Shown here one piece after another: positions 8,196-16,480 of a stretch of DNA of 64,000 bases. Source of the DNA: Verrucomicrobiota bacterium (lineage in GTDB: Bacteria; Verrucomicrobiota; Kiritimatiellia; CAIVKH01); NCBI GenBank assembly GCA_024233345.1, contig JACKPT010000005.1, positions 62,001 through 126,000 of the forward strand. Direction: 5' to 3'. The notes under the pieces are model-generated. The model was given only the letters and a program-made list of their open reading frames with translations, searched no databases and was not told the DNA's origin. The number at the start of each line of letters is the position of its first letter. The stretch's first letter is position 1. The translations under genes and the position numbers were made by a program.

Positions 8196-9666
8196 GGGGT
8201 GTCTCCGCCGGTTGGGTTCCATCGCTGGTCCCGGAATCCATCACCACCCAGGTATCCTTGCTGCCACCGCCCTGGGAGGAGTTGACGACCAGGGACCCTT
8301 TCTTGAGGGCGACCCGGGTGAGACCTCCGGGAAGAACATAGATATCACGACCATACAGAATATAGGGACGAAGATCGACATGCCGTCCCTCCAGGTGATC
8401 ACCGCAGATGACGGGAACCCGGGAGAGCTCGAGTGTGGGCTGGGCGATATAATTGCGCGGATTGGCTACGATGCGGGCCCGGAAGGCTTCCCGCTCGGCC
8501 TGGGTTGCATGGGGGCCCACCAGCATCCCGTATCCGCCCGACTCATTCGCCGCCTTCACCACCAATTGATCCAGATTCTCCAGCACATGGCTCCGGTCCC
8601 CCGGCTGCCAGCACAAATAGGTCGGGACATTGGGGAGAATGGGGTCTTCATCCAGATAGTAGCGGATCATTTTTTCGACATAGGCGTACACCACCTTGTC
8701 ATCGGCGACCCCATTGCCGATGGCATTGGCGAGGGTCACCCGCCCTTCCTTGTAGACCTGAAACAGGCCCGGCACTCCGAGGATGGAATCGGAGCGGAAG
8801 GTCAGCGGATCGATGAAGTCGTCGTCGATCCTGCGATAAATGACATCGACCCGCTGGAATCCGGTTGTGGTGCGCATGTGGACATAGCCATCGAACACGA
8901 CGAGATCCCGTCCTTCGACCAATTCGACCCCCATTTGCTGGGCCATGAAGGAATGCTCGAAATAGGCGGAGTTGTAAATACCCGGGGTCAGGACCACCAC
9001 GGTCGGGGTGTAGCTGGATTCCGGTGCGACATATTGCAGCATATCCAATAATTTGCCGGCATAGTCGGATACCGGTTTGACCCGGAGGTCCGAGAATAAT
9101 TTCGGAAAGGTATTCATCATGACCCGGCGGTTTTCGAGTACGTAGGATGCCCCGGAGGGGCAACGCAGATTGTCCTCCAGCACGCACAGATTGCCGCTTC
9201 CATCCCGGACCAGGTCGGTGCCGGTAATATGGCACCAGATACCGTGCAGCGGGGTCAGTCCTTCGCATTCCGGGCGGTACGAAGCCGCTGAGTAAACAAC
9301 ATCCTTGGGTATGATCCGATCCTTGAGGATCTTCTTTTCGTTGTAGATATCCTGCAGGAACAGGTTGAGCGCGGTGATCCGCTGAATGAGGCCCTTTTCA
9401 ACCCGCCGCCATTCACGGTCGCCAAGAATGCGGGGGATGATGTCAAACGGGAAAATCTGGTCGACGCTCTCGTTGTCCTTATAGACCCGGAAGGTAATGC
9501 CCATGTTATAGAGCGCGCGCTCTGCCGACTGTTGATAGCGGACAAGGTCGCCCTCGCTCAGGGATTGGAGGCGCTCAAACAGAGCCTTGCAGGCTGGCCG
9601 GGGCTTGCCATCATGAGCGAACATCTCATCGTAAAAGCCGTCATTGTTGTAGTGGTTAAAATCCAT
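8188..9666 (-). CDS. Circularly permuted ATP-grasp ligase (COG2308 / DUF404-407 type)
   Basis: 492-residue permuted ATP-grasp protein. Recognisable blocks are the N-terminal YDEMFAHDGKPRPAC, the central LVRDGSGNLCVLEDNLRCPSG, and the C-terminal VVKAANESGGYGMLVGP with LRPYILYGRDIYVLPGGLTRVAL, which carry the nucleotide- and metal-binding residues of the grasp fold. Enzymes of this fold join a carboxylate to an amine using ATP; the substrate is unknown. First gene of the operon with alpha-E and transglutaminase-like genes. The ribosome site is weak. A promoter overlapped by a palindrome lies about 100 bases upstream. No Anbu-type proteasome gene, often found with this cluster elsewhere, is in the window. 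Confidence 0.9.
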   Translation of the reverse strand: MDFNHYNNDGFYDEMFAHDGKPRPACKALFERLQSLSEGDLVRYQQSAERALYNMGITFRVYKDNESVDQIFPFDIIPRILGDREWRRVEKGLIQRITALNLFLQDIYNEKKILKDRIIPKDVVYSAASYRPECEGLTPLHGIWCHITGTDLVRDGSGNLCVLEDNLRCPSGASYVLENRRVMMNTFPKLFSDLRVKPVSDYAGKLLDMLQYVAPESSYTPTVVVLTPGIYNSAYFEHSFMAQQMGVELVEGRDLVVFDGYVHMRTTTGFQRVDVIYRRIDDDFIDPLTFRSDSILGVPGLFQVYKEGRVTLANAIGNGVADDKVVYAYVEKMIRYYLDEDPILPNVPTYLCWQPGDRSHVLENLDQLVVKAANESGGYGMLVGPHATQAEREAFRARIVANPRNYIAQPTLELSRVPVICGDHLEGRHVDLRPYILYGRDIYVLPGGLTRVALKKGSLVVNSSQGGGSKDTWVVMDSGTSDGTQPAETPHA

Positions 9667-9749
9667 GTGCTGTGCAGGCGACCCTTTGCATCACCGACCT
9701 GAGAAGATAGCATTCCACATGCCAAAGCGACAGGGAACATGAAAAACAT

Positions 9750-9795
9750 TCGTAATGTCTTGGTATTACGATAGGACAATATTCAGCTCGGTCAA
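9750..9795 (-). promoter_or_regulatory. Promoter with overlapping palindromic operator, ATP-grasp operon
   Basis: On the minus strand TTGACC (9795-9790) and TATCGT (9773-9768) are separated by 16 bases, a good sigma-70 pair. A perfect inverted repeat, TCGTAAT at 9750-9756 and ATTACGA at 9765-9771 with an 8-base gap, overlaps the -10 box and the expected start point near 9761. This layout is typical of a repressor operator. The leader to the ATG at 9666 would be about 95 bases. Confidence 0.5.
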
Positions 9796-9840
9796 GTCAT
9801 GGACCAGGCAATCTACACTATTGTCGATATAAATACCAAA

Positions 9841-9858
9841 ACATACAGAATTGTATGT
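9841..9858 (-). terminator. Candidate intrinsic terminator after the GH31 gene
   Basis: ACATACA (9841-9847) and TGTATGT (9852-9858) form a perfect 7-base stem with a 4-base loop. Read on the minus strand it is followed by a T-rich stretch (TTTTGGTATTT). It lies 45 bases past the glucosidase stop. The stem is AT-rich and so weak; a protein-binding palindrome is the alternative. Confidence 0.35.
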
Positions 9859-9902
9859 ATGAGGGGAGGGTTCAGGCCGTGCGATCCACAACCCGGGCCG
9901 AC

Positions 9903-12263
9903 TCAGGGGGATACCTGGTAGGTGTTGAGCGAGGTGCCGGCAAAGGTCCAGCGATGGCGTTTGGTGCGCGCGGGCTTTCCGTTCAGCAGAATCCGGTCAA
10001 ATGCGCCATACAGGATAAAGGTAAATGACGCCTTCCCATAACCGGATTGCACTTGTTCGGTTCGAATGGAAAGGGTGCCATTCTCCTCCACGGCGGAGAT
10101 CGCATAGCGGCTGCGCCCGCCATTCTGGTAGGCAAGGGTCTCTCCATCATCAAATGCATAGCGCTGGAGGGCCGCTTCACCGGAGCCGGGGCGAAGGAAC
10201 AGATGGCACTCGACCTTCTTTCCGTCGTAGTGGGGGGTGGTCGGCAGGCTGCCCGCCGACATGGGAATGATGCTTCCGTTCCGCACATAGATGGGCGTTT
10301 GCCGGGGACCGGGGGTTACCGATACCGTCTGTCCTCCCTCGACCCAGGTATTCTCCAAAACCGAGAACCAGTCAGTGGTCCCAGGCAACAGGACCTCACG
10401 GCTACGCTGGTGTTCGTCCAGAATCGGCGCTTGTAGGAGGGCGGGCCCCACCAGGAATTGATTGTCGATCCGGGCCAGGGGCTGCTCCTGGGAATCGGCA
10501 AATTCGTAGAAGAGCGGGCGGAGAATCGCCTCGCCTTCCTCAGCTTGCTGGATAAACAGGTTGTACAGGTAGGGGCGAAGTTTATAGCGGAGCTGGATAT
10601 AATGCTTCAGCAGGTCGCGCGTTTTGGCATCGAAGGCCCACGGTTCCTGATCACGGGTGCCGATCATCGAGTGGTTGCGGCAGAAGGGGAACAGGAAGCA
10701 GGTTTTCATCCAGTCGGAAATCAATTGCGGGGTGGTGTCTCCGGCAAAACCTCCGATGTCCGGACCGTTGAAAGGAACGCCGGACAGGGCCAGATTCAGG
10801 GACACCGCGATGCAATTCCGGAGGTAGTGATAGTTGGACATATTATCGCCAGTCCATATCGCCGCATACTTGTTGATTCCGGTATAGCCGGACCGGCTGA
10901 TCACGAATGTCCGCTGGCCGGGGTGGGCCTCCTCGAATCCCCTGCGGGTGGCCTCGGCCATGCCGCTGGCGTACTGATTGTGATAGGTATGGTGCGGCTG
11001 TTTCCCCTGGTCGAACAGCATGTCCTCGTTCAGAACGGTGCCGGTGGAGGGGTCATTCATGTCGATCCAGGTGCCGTCAAATCCCTGCTTGGCAAAGGCC
11101 TTGGTTTGCTTGGCCCACCACGCCCGCGCCTTGGCCATGGAAAAGTCGGGGAAGACGGTTTCCCCCGGCCAGACCAGGCCGATGAAGTCTTCGCCCTGGG
11201 GATTCTGGCAGTAGGCTTTGGCCCGTTTCCCGCTTTCATAGACCGGGTATCCTTTTTGCCGCTTGACGCCAGGATCGATGATGGGAATCACCCGTCGTCC
11301 ATTCCTGCGATATTTGGCAAGGGTCTTCTGGAGACTGGGGAAGTGCTGTCGATTCAGGGTGAAGACCTTGAAGGAATCCATATAGTCAATATCGATCCAC
11401 AGGCCATCACAGGGAATGCCATGCTCGGTAAATCCCTGGTCGAGCTTGTCGAGGCAGGATTCGGATTTGTACCCCCAGCGGCACTGGTGATAACCGAGGG
11501 CCCATACCGGGGGAAGGGGTGTCAGGCCAACCAGTTGCTGGAGCTTGCGGGTCAGTTCGGGCAGGGTCGGCCCGACCAGCACATAGAGATCGGGCATGCC
11601 GGCCTCGGAGCCGATGGCAATGTAGTTTCGGTCCGGTCCGCCCAGGTTCATTTGCCCGCCGGCAATTTGAATGCTGGCACTGGTGGACATGAACGCAGCA
11701 TGGGGATTGTCAAGCAGCAGACCAATGTACTCGTTACCCTGCTTGATGATCAGGTAGGGAATGGAAACATACATCGGATCCGGGCGGTCCCAGGCGATTT
11801 CATTCCAATGAAAGTCCGCAAAGATGTCCGTGTTCCAGAACTTGGTTTGAATGCCGGACAACTCGAGGCCCCGCATCTTTTCGCCCATGCCGTAGTAGTG
11901 GGTCCCGGGTGATTGATTGAAAACGAAGACCGATCGTTCCCCGCATACCCCGAAGGTCATGCCCGGGGGCGAGGTCAACAGATCCCGATTGCCCGGCAGG
12001 GTGAGTTTGAGTTGGGTTTTGTCATCCAGGGTCAGTTGGGTGGCGGCAAGGTGGCTGCGGTTGAGTTTGGGGGGCGGGGTCAACCCTGCCTGGGACAGAT
12101 TTTTCTTCCAGTGAGGCCCCTTGACTCGAATCCGGTAAACGCCGTCACGATAGGCTTGAAGATCGAGGTCATAGGTTGACTTGCCGATGCGTATCGGTCG
12201 CCCCGCCTGGTAGGATTGAGCGAATGAAAAATTGGCGATATGGGGAATCTTGCGAAAGTACAT
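9903..12263 (-). CDS. Glycoside hydrolase family 31 alpha-glucosidase
   Basis: Retaining alpha-glycosidase of 786 residues, with an N-terminal beta-sandwich, a (beta/alpha)8 barrel and C-terminal beta domains. The nucleophile is Asp401 in WIDMNDP, where most relatives have WxDMNE. The acid/base is Asp473 in WTGDNMSN. GLWIDIDYMD and the late GPDIGGF are further GH31 marks. No signal peptide is seen, suggesting a cytoplasmic enzyme acting on imported malto- or isomalto-oligosaccharides; the exact linkage is not readable. It lies 30 bases downstream of acnA on the same strand and may be partly co-transcribed with it. Confidence 0.93.
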   Translation of the reverse strand: MYFRKIPHIANFSFAQSYQAGRPIRIGKSTYDLDLQAYRDGVYRIRVKGPHWKKNLSQAGLTPPPKLNRSHLAATQLTLDDKTQLKLTLPGNRDLLTSPPGMTFGVCGERSVFVFNQSPGTHYYGMGEKMRGLELSGIQTKFWNTDIFADFHWNEIAWDRPDPMYVSIPYLIIKQGNEYIGLLLDNPHAAFMSTSASIQIAGGQMNLGGPDRNYIAIGSEAGMPDLYVLVGPTLPELTRKLQQLVGLTPLPPVWALGYHQCRWGYKSESCLDKLDQGFTEHGIPCDGLWIDIDYMDSFKVFTLNRQHFPSLQKTLAKYRRNGRRVIPIIDPGVKRQKGYPVYESGKRAKAYCQNPQGEDFIGLVWPGETVFPDFSMAKARAWWAKQTKAFAKQGFDGTWIDMNDPSTGTVLNEDMLFDQGKQPHHTYHNQYASGMAEATRRGFEEAHPGQRTFVISRSGYTGINKYAAIWTGDNMSNYHYLRNCIAVSLNLALSGVPFNGPDIGGFAGDTTPQLISDWMKTCFLFPFCRNHSMIGTRDQEPWAFDAKTRDLLKHYIQLRYKLRPYLYNLFIQQAEEGEAILRPLFYEFADSQEQPLARIDNQFLVGPALLQAPILDEHQRSREVLLPGTTDWFSVLENTWVEGGQTVSVTPGPRQTPIYVRNGSIIPMSAGSLPTTPHYDGKKVECHLFLRPGSGEAALQRYAFDDGETLAYQNGGRSRYAISAVEENGTLSIRTEQVQSGYGKASFTFILYGAFDRILLNGKPARTKRHRWTFAGTSLNTYQVSP

Positions 12264-12293
12264 GGTGTTCTCTTGTCGCGTGTGATGGGTGGC

Positions 12294-14999
12294 TCAGGGC
12301 GTGGCGACGGACATGGCCTGCCGCAATACATATTGAAGAATTCCGCCATGCTTGAGGTACTCAATCTCCACCAGGGAGTCGACCCGGGCCTTGGCCTTGA
12401 AGGTCAGGCGGGTGCCATCCTCGCGGGTTGCGGTTACATCGAGCAGCTTCCCGGGAGCGAAGGCGTCCTGGAGACCGCTGATGGCAAAGGTTTCATGGCC
12501 GGTGATCCCGAGGGATTCCGCCGTCTGGTCTGCGGTGAATTCCAGGGGAAGCACCCCCATTTCCACCAGGTTGGAGCGGTGAATCCGCTCGAAGCTTTCG
12601 GCAATGACCGCTTTGACCCCGAGGAGATAGGTGCCTTTGGCCGCCCAGTCGCGGGAGGATCCGGCGCCATACATCTTTCCGGCCACAATCATCAGGGGGG
12701 TGCCACCGTCGATATAGTGCATGGCCGCATCATACAGGAACGTTTCGCGTCCCTCGGGAAAGGACATGGTGTAGCCGCCTTCCTTTTCGACCAGTTTGTT
12801 GCGGATGCGGATGTTGGCAAAGGTGCCCCGCATCATGATTTCATGATTGCCTCTGCGTGATCCATAGGAGTTGAAATCATCGGGCTGTACTCCCTTGCTG
12901 ATCAGATACACACCGGCCGCACTCTGGGCCGGAATGGACCCGGCTGGCGAAATGTGATCGGTGGTGATGAAGTCCCCATAGTATCCCAGGACCCGGACTC
13001 CGGAAAGGTCCTGAAGCTCCGAGGGCTTCTCCGGCATGTCGACCAGAAAGGGCGGTTCCTGGATGTAGGTGGAATCACCGTCCCACTGAAATACCGGGTC
13101 GGTCTTGCCGGGAAGGTCATTCCAGGCTGAGTTGGAGGTGGCGATGTTCCCATAAAGTTCCCGGTAGGTGGCCGGATCGGCGGCGAGGGTCAGGAAGCTG
13201 CGGACTTCCTCTTCGGCGGGCCACAGGTCCTTGAGAAACACCGGTTGGCCCTGTGAATCCATGCCAATCGGCTCGGTGGACAGGTCAATATCAACCCGCC
13301 CGGCCAGGGCATAGGCGACGACCAGGGGAGGGGAGCAGAGGTAGTTGGCCTTGGTTTGGGGATGGACCCGCCCTTCAAAGTTCCGGTTTCCGCTCAGCAC
13401 TGCGGCCACCACGAGATCATTGTCGCGAATCGCGCCTTCGATCGTGGGGTCGAGCGGTCCGCTGTTACCGATGCAGGTGGTGCAGCCATACGCGACCGTG
13501 TAGAATCCGAGCTTTTCAAGGTACTGATCGAGGCCGGATTTTTTCAGGTAGGCCGTAACCACCCGGGATCCGGGAGCAAGGCTGGTCTTGATGGATGCGG
13601 GAACGGTCAGGCCTCTTTCCACCGCTTTTTTAGCCAGCAAACCTGCGGTCAGCAAAACCTGCGGGTTGGAGGTGTTGGTGCAGCTGGTAATGGCGGCCAG
13701 AACCACCGAACCATGGCGGAGCGTACCGAGTCCGGGCAGGTCAACCGATGCCCCCAACTGATTTTCGGCAAGGCCGAATCCCCGTTCTTTCACCGGGGCC
13801 GTCAGGTCCGCTTCGAATTTAGCCTTCACGCTGGAAATCCCCAGCCGGTCCTGGGGCCGCTTGGGTCCGGCGACACTCGGCTCCAGCGTGGAGAGATCCA
13901 ATTCGACCACACGGTTGAAGGCTGGTGCGGGCTGATCGGCCAGTCGGAAAAGACCTTGAGCCCGGCAATAGGCTTCAACCAGTTCCACTTGCTCGTCGGA
14001 TCGTCCGGTCTCCTTCAGGTAGCGCAAGGTCTCGCCGTCAATGGGGAAGAAACCCATGGTGGCGCCATACTCCGGAGCCATGTTGGCCACAGTGGCCCGG
14101 TCGGCAAGAGACAGATTCTCCAGTCCGGGGCCGAAAAATTCCACAAATTGTCCGACGACACCAATCCCCCGGAGGAGGCTGGTGACCGCGAGGGCAAAAT
14201 CCGTAGCGGTGGCTCCGGCAGGAATTTTCCCGGTGATCCGGACGCCGGTAACCTGCGGGGTGAGGAGGGGAATCGGTTGGTTGAGCATCGCCGCTTCGGC
14301 TTCAATACCACCCACGCCCCAGCCGAGAACCCCCAGGCCATTGATCATGGTCGTGTGGGAATCGGTTCCGACCAGCGTGTCGGGATAGGCGATGGTCTTG
14401 CCATCGGCGGTCTCTGAGACCATGACACCATGCGCGAGGTATTCCAGGTTCACCTGGTGGCAGATGCCGAGGCCGGGGGGGACAATCCGCAACTTTTGAA
14501 AGGCATTCTGGCCCCAGCGCAGAAACCGGTAGCGCTCGCCATTGCGTTCAAACTCCTTTTCGACATTGCGCTGCAGGGATCCGACATCCTCGGCGGAATC
14601 CACCTGCACGGAGTGATCGATGACCAGATCGACCGGAATCAGGGGCTCAATTTGGGAGGGATCCCGCCCCGCCCGCTCCATCGCGCTGCGGAGCGCGGCG
14701 AGGTCGGCCACGCAGGGAACGCCGGTAAAATCCTGGAGCAGAACCCGGGCGGGTTGATAGGGAAATTCCTCGGCGGATTCAGCCTCGGGGCTCCACCGGA
14801 TAAATTTTGCCACATGCTCGGGTAGATACGCCGGATGGGATTGCAGGCGAACCAGGGATTCGAGGATGACTTTCACGGAAAAGGGAAGGTGATCGATCTG
14901 AACCCCCTCCTGCTCGGCTAACGCGGCAAGACTGTAGTAATGGATGGTTTTGCCGTTGCTCAGTTGAAACGAATTCAGAGTTTTATCGTATGTGGACAT
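12294..14999 (-). CDS. acnA: Aconitate hydratase A
   Basis: TCA-cycle enzyme interconverting citrate and isocitrate; 901 residues, typical of the AcnA/IRP1 type. The three cluster cysteines are Cys440 (TSCTN), Cys506 and Cys509 (GCTTCIGNSGPL), so a 4Fe-4S cluster is expected. VGTDSHTTMINGLGVLGWGVGG and the C-terminal swivel-domain AGKMYGAGSSRDWAAKG are intact. I prefer ATG 14999, with GAGGTG just upstream, to the GTG at 15005. It sits 112 bases downstream of pheA on the same strand. Confidence 0.97.
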   Translation of the reverse strand: MSTYDKTLNSFQLSNGKTIHYYSLAALAEQEGVQIDHLPFSVKVILESLVRLQSHPAYLPEHVAKFIRWSPEAESAEEFPYQPARVLLQDFTGVPCVADLAALRSAMERAGRDPSQIEPLIPVDLVIDHSVQVDSAEDVGSLQRNVEKEFERNGERYRFLRWGQNAFQKLRIVPPGLGICHQVNLEYLAHGVMVSETADGKTIAYPDTLVGTDSHTTMINGLGVLGWGVGGIEAEAAMLNQPIPLLTPQVTGVRITGKIPAGATATDFALAVTSLLRGIGVVGQFVEFFGPGLENLSLADRATVANMAPEYGATMGFFPIDGETLRYLKETGRSDEQVELVEAYCRAQGLFRLADQPAPAFNRVVELDLSTLEPSVAGPKRPQDRLGISSVKAKFEADLTAPVKERGFGLAENQLGASVDLPGLGTLRHGSVVLAAITSCTNTSNPQVLLTAGLLAKKAVERGLTVPASIKTSLAPGSRVVTAYLKKSGLDQYLEKLGFYTVAYGCTTCIGNSGPLDPTIEGAIRDNDLVVAAVLSGNRNFEGRVHPQTKANYLCSPPLVVAYALAGRVDIDLSTEPIGMDSQGQPVFLKDLWPAEEEVRSFLTLAADPATYRELYGNIATSNSAWNDLPGKTDPVFQWDGDSTYIQEPPFLVDMPEKPSELQDLSGVRVLGYYGDFITTDHISPAGSIPAQSAAGVYLISKGVQPDDFNSYGSRRGNHEIMMRGTFANIRIRNKLVEKEGGYTMSFPEGRETFLYDAAMHYIDGGTPLMIVAGKMYGAGSSRDWAAKGTYLLGVKAVIAESFERIHRSNLVEMGVLPLEFTADQTAESLGITGHETFAISGLQDAFAPGKLLDVTATREDGTRLTFKAKARVDSLVEIEYLKHGGILQYVLRQAMSVATP

Positions 15000-15111
15000 G
15001 GTCACCTCATTGGCTGAAAAATTCGGGTCACGGTACCGGACCGCGGCTCATGGGTCAATACGGGAAGGGCGTTTGCCGGTGGGGGAACCGGGCCGCCGGA
15101 CCGCCCCCGCC

Positions 15112-15942
15112 TCAGGACCGGTAGGCGGACCGGACCGGATATACCCCGATGATCCTCATGCTTTCGGCAATTCGCTTTGCCTGGGCGAGGGCTTTGCCAA
15201 CCTCGGGCTTTTCCGGGACACCCTTGACATCGATGAAGAAGATGTAGGAATTGGGTTTACCGATCAGCGGGCGGGACAACAGGCGGGTCAGGTCGACCGC
15301 ATGGTCTCGAAAGACCTCCAGGTATTCGCAGAGGCTTCCGGGGCGATTGTGCAGGGTTACGAGCAGGCTGGTTTTCGAACTGCCGGGGGCCGGGGGAGCC
15401 TTCTTCCCGATGGTAACAAACTGGGTCACGTTCGGGACATCGGCAGAGACAGGAAATTCCAGAATATCGAGACCATACTGTCGGGCCGCCTGCTTCATCC
15501 CCAGCGCGGCGGCATGGGGATCCCGTGCGGCAATGTCCGCCGCGAGCGCGGTACTGCCGGCCTCCTTGCGAACCACATGGGGCAAGTTCCGGCGGATCCA
15601 CTGGTCGCAGTGTTGCATGGGAACAAAGTGCGAGTGCAGACTGTGAATCTTTTTTCCGCGATGACCCAGCAAGGCCAGTTGGACATGCAGGGAGAGTTCC
15701 TCGCGAATGAACAGGGGTTTGCGTGCCTCGACCAGGCAGTCGATGGTTTCATAGATGGTACCGCCGGAGGAATTCTCGATCGGTACAATCCCCACGCATC
15801 CGGATTGCTTGCGGACATACGCGAACACCTCATAGATGCCGGGAAGCGGGGTCAGGGTTACCTTGGAGCCAAACCGCTTGCGCGCCATCAGATGAGAGAA
15901 GGTTCCGACCGGACCGAGATAGGCAACTTCAGAATGATTCAT
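15112..15942 (-). CDS. pheA: Prephenate dehydratase with C-terminal ACT domain
   Basis: Converts prephenate to phenylpyruvate in phenylalanine synthesis. The catalytic domain begins VAYLGPVGTFSHLMA and has VPIENSSGGTIYETIDCL. The C-terminal ACT domain (about residues 185-270) has GSLCEYLEVF and LSRP, counterparts of the GALV and ESRP phenylalanine-binding motifs, so feedback inhibition is likely. There is no chorismate mutase domain. Oddly, the usual T-R-F active-site motif reads Thr173-Gln174-Phe175: the catalytic threonine is kept but arginine is replaced by glutamine. The divergent receiver gene starts about 150 bases away. Confidence 0.92.
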   Translation of the reverse strand: MNHSEVAYLGPVGTFSHLMARKRFGSKVTLTPLPGIYEVFAYVRKQSGCVGIVPIENSSGGTIYETIDCLVEARKPLFIREELSLHVQLALLGHRGKKIHSLHSHFVPMQHCDQWIRRNLPHVVRKEAGSTALAADIAARDPHAAALGMKQAARQYGLDILEFPVSADVPNVTQFVTIGKKAPPAPGSSKTSLLVTLHNRPGSLCEYLEVFRDHAVDLTRLLSRPLIGKPNSYIFFIDVKGVPEKPEVGKALAQAKRIAESMRIIGVYPVRSAYRS

Positions 15943-16011
15943 GGCGCGATCGTAAAAGGTTTCTCCCGCCCGGGCAAGCGGTGTGATGCGCTCCTCCGGC
16001 TGATTTTATGC

Positions 16012-16040
16012 CTGACACCGTCAATCTGCGGTGCGATACT
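16012..16040 (+). promoter_or_regulatory. Candidate sigma-70 promoter of the receiver gene
   Basis: CTGACA (16012-16017) and GATACT (16035-16040) with a 17-base spacer, each close to consensus, upstream of the receiver gene and divergent from pheA. Transcription would start near 16047, leaving a leader of about 48 bases to the ATG at 16095. Confidence 0.4.
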
Positions 16041-16094
16041 GAAATTTCGATGAAGGCTGGACCGCCCTTGTGGCGGCGGCAACTCGGAGGCGGT

Positions 16095-16475
16095 ATGGCG
16101 AAGATTCTGGTGATAGACGATGAAGAGTTGATTCGGAATTATTTCCGTCACCTGCTTCGGTCACTCAAGTATGATGTCATGGTCGCACCCAACAGCGTGG
16201 ACGGTTGCAGGCTGGCCGCCGATCCCTCGGTAAACCTCATCATTTCCGACCTGAACATGGAGGGGGAACTGAGTGATGTGGATTTGATTCGTGAGCTCCG
16301 CAAGCTGCGGCCGGACATTCCGCTGGTGGTGATTTCCGGGTATCCCACGCATGAACGCCTCCAGGAGTGTGAAAAACTCGGGGTCAGTGAATTCATCACC
16401 AAACCCTTTGAGCTGACCTTTATCGCTTCGGTGTTGAAGCGCCTGCTCGATGAAGCGACCGCAGACCACACCTGA
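16095..16475 (+). CDS. Stand-alone receiver-domain response regulator
   Basis: A single CheY-like receiver of 126 residues without an output domain. The acidic pocket (Asp8, Asp9), the phospho-acceptor Asp52 in IISDLNM and Lys103 in ITKPF are all present, so it should be phosphorylated. The start is ATG 16095, with GGAGG four bases upstream. It may signal through protein contact, as CheY or Spo0F does, or relay phosphate; the hybrid kinase near 46000 is the only kinase in the window but is not adjacent. It ends 5 bases from the convergent dnaG stop. Confidence 0.9.
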   Translation: MAKILVIDDEELIRNYFRHLLRSLKYDVMVAPNSVDGCRLAADPSVNLIISDLNMEGELSDVDLIRELRKLRPDIPLVVISGYPTHERLQECEKLGVSEFITKPFELTFIASVLKRLLDEATADHT

Positions 16476-16480
16476 CCGGA

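Noticed and set aside
10458..11912. Long open frame (484 codons) on the plus strand
   Set aside because: It lies wholly inside the GH31 gene on the opposite strand, has no recognisable motif and a low-complexity Gly/Val/Asp-rich composition typical of antisense frames in GC-rich DNA.
13356..14417. 353-codon plus-strand open frame
   Set aside because: Antisense to acnA, whose iron-sulfur cysteines and family motifs are intact on the other strand.
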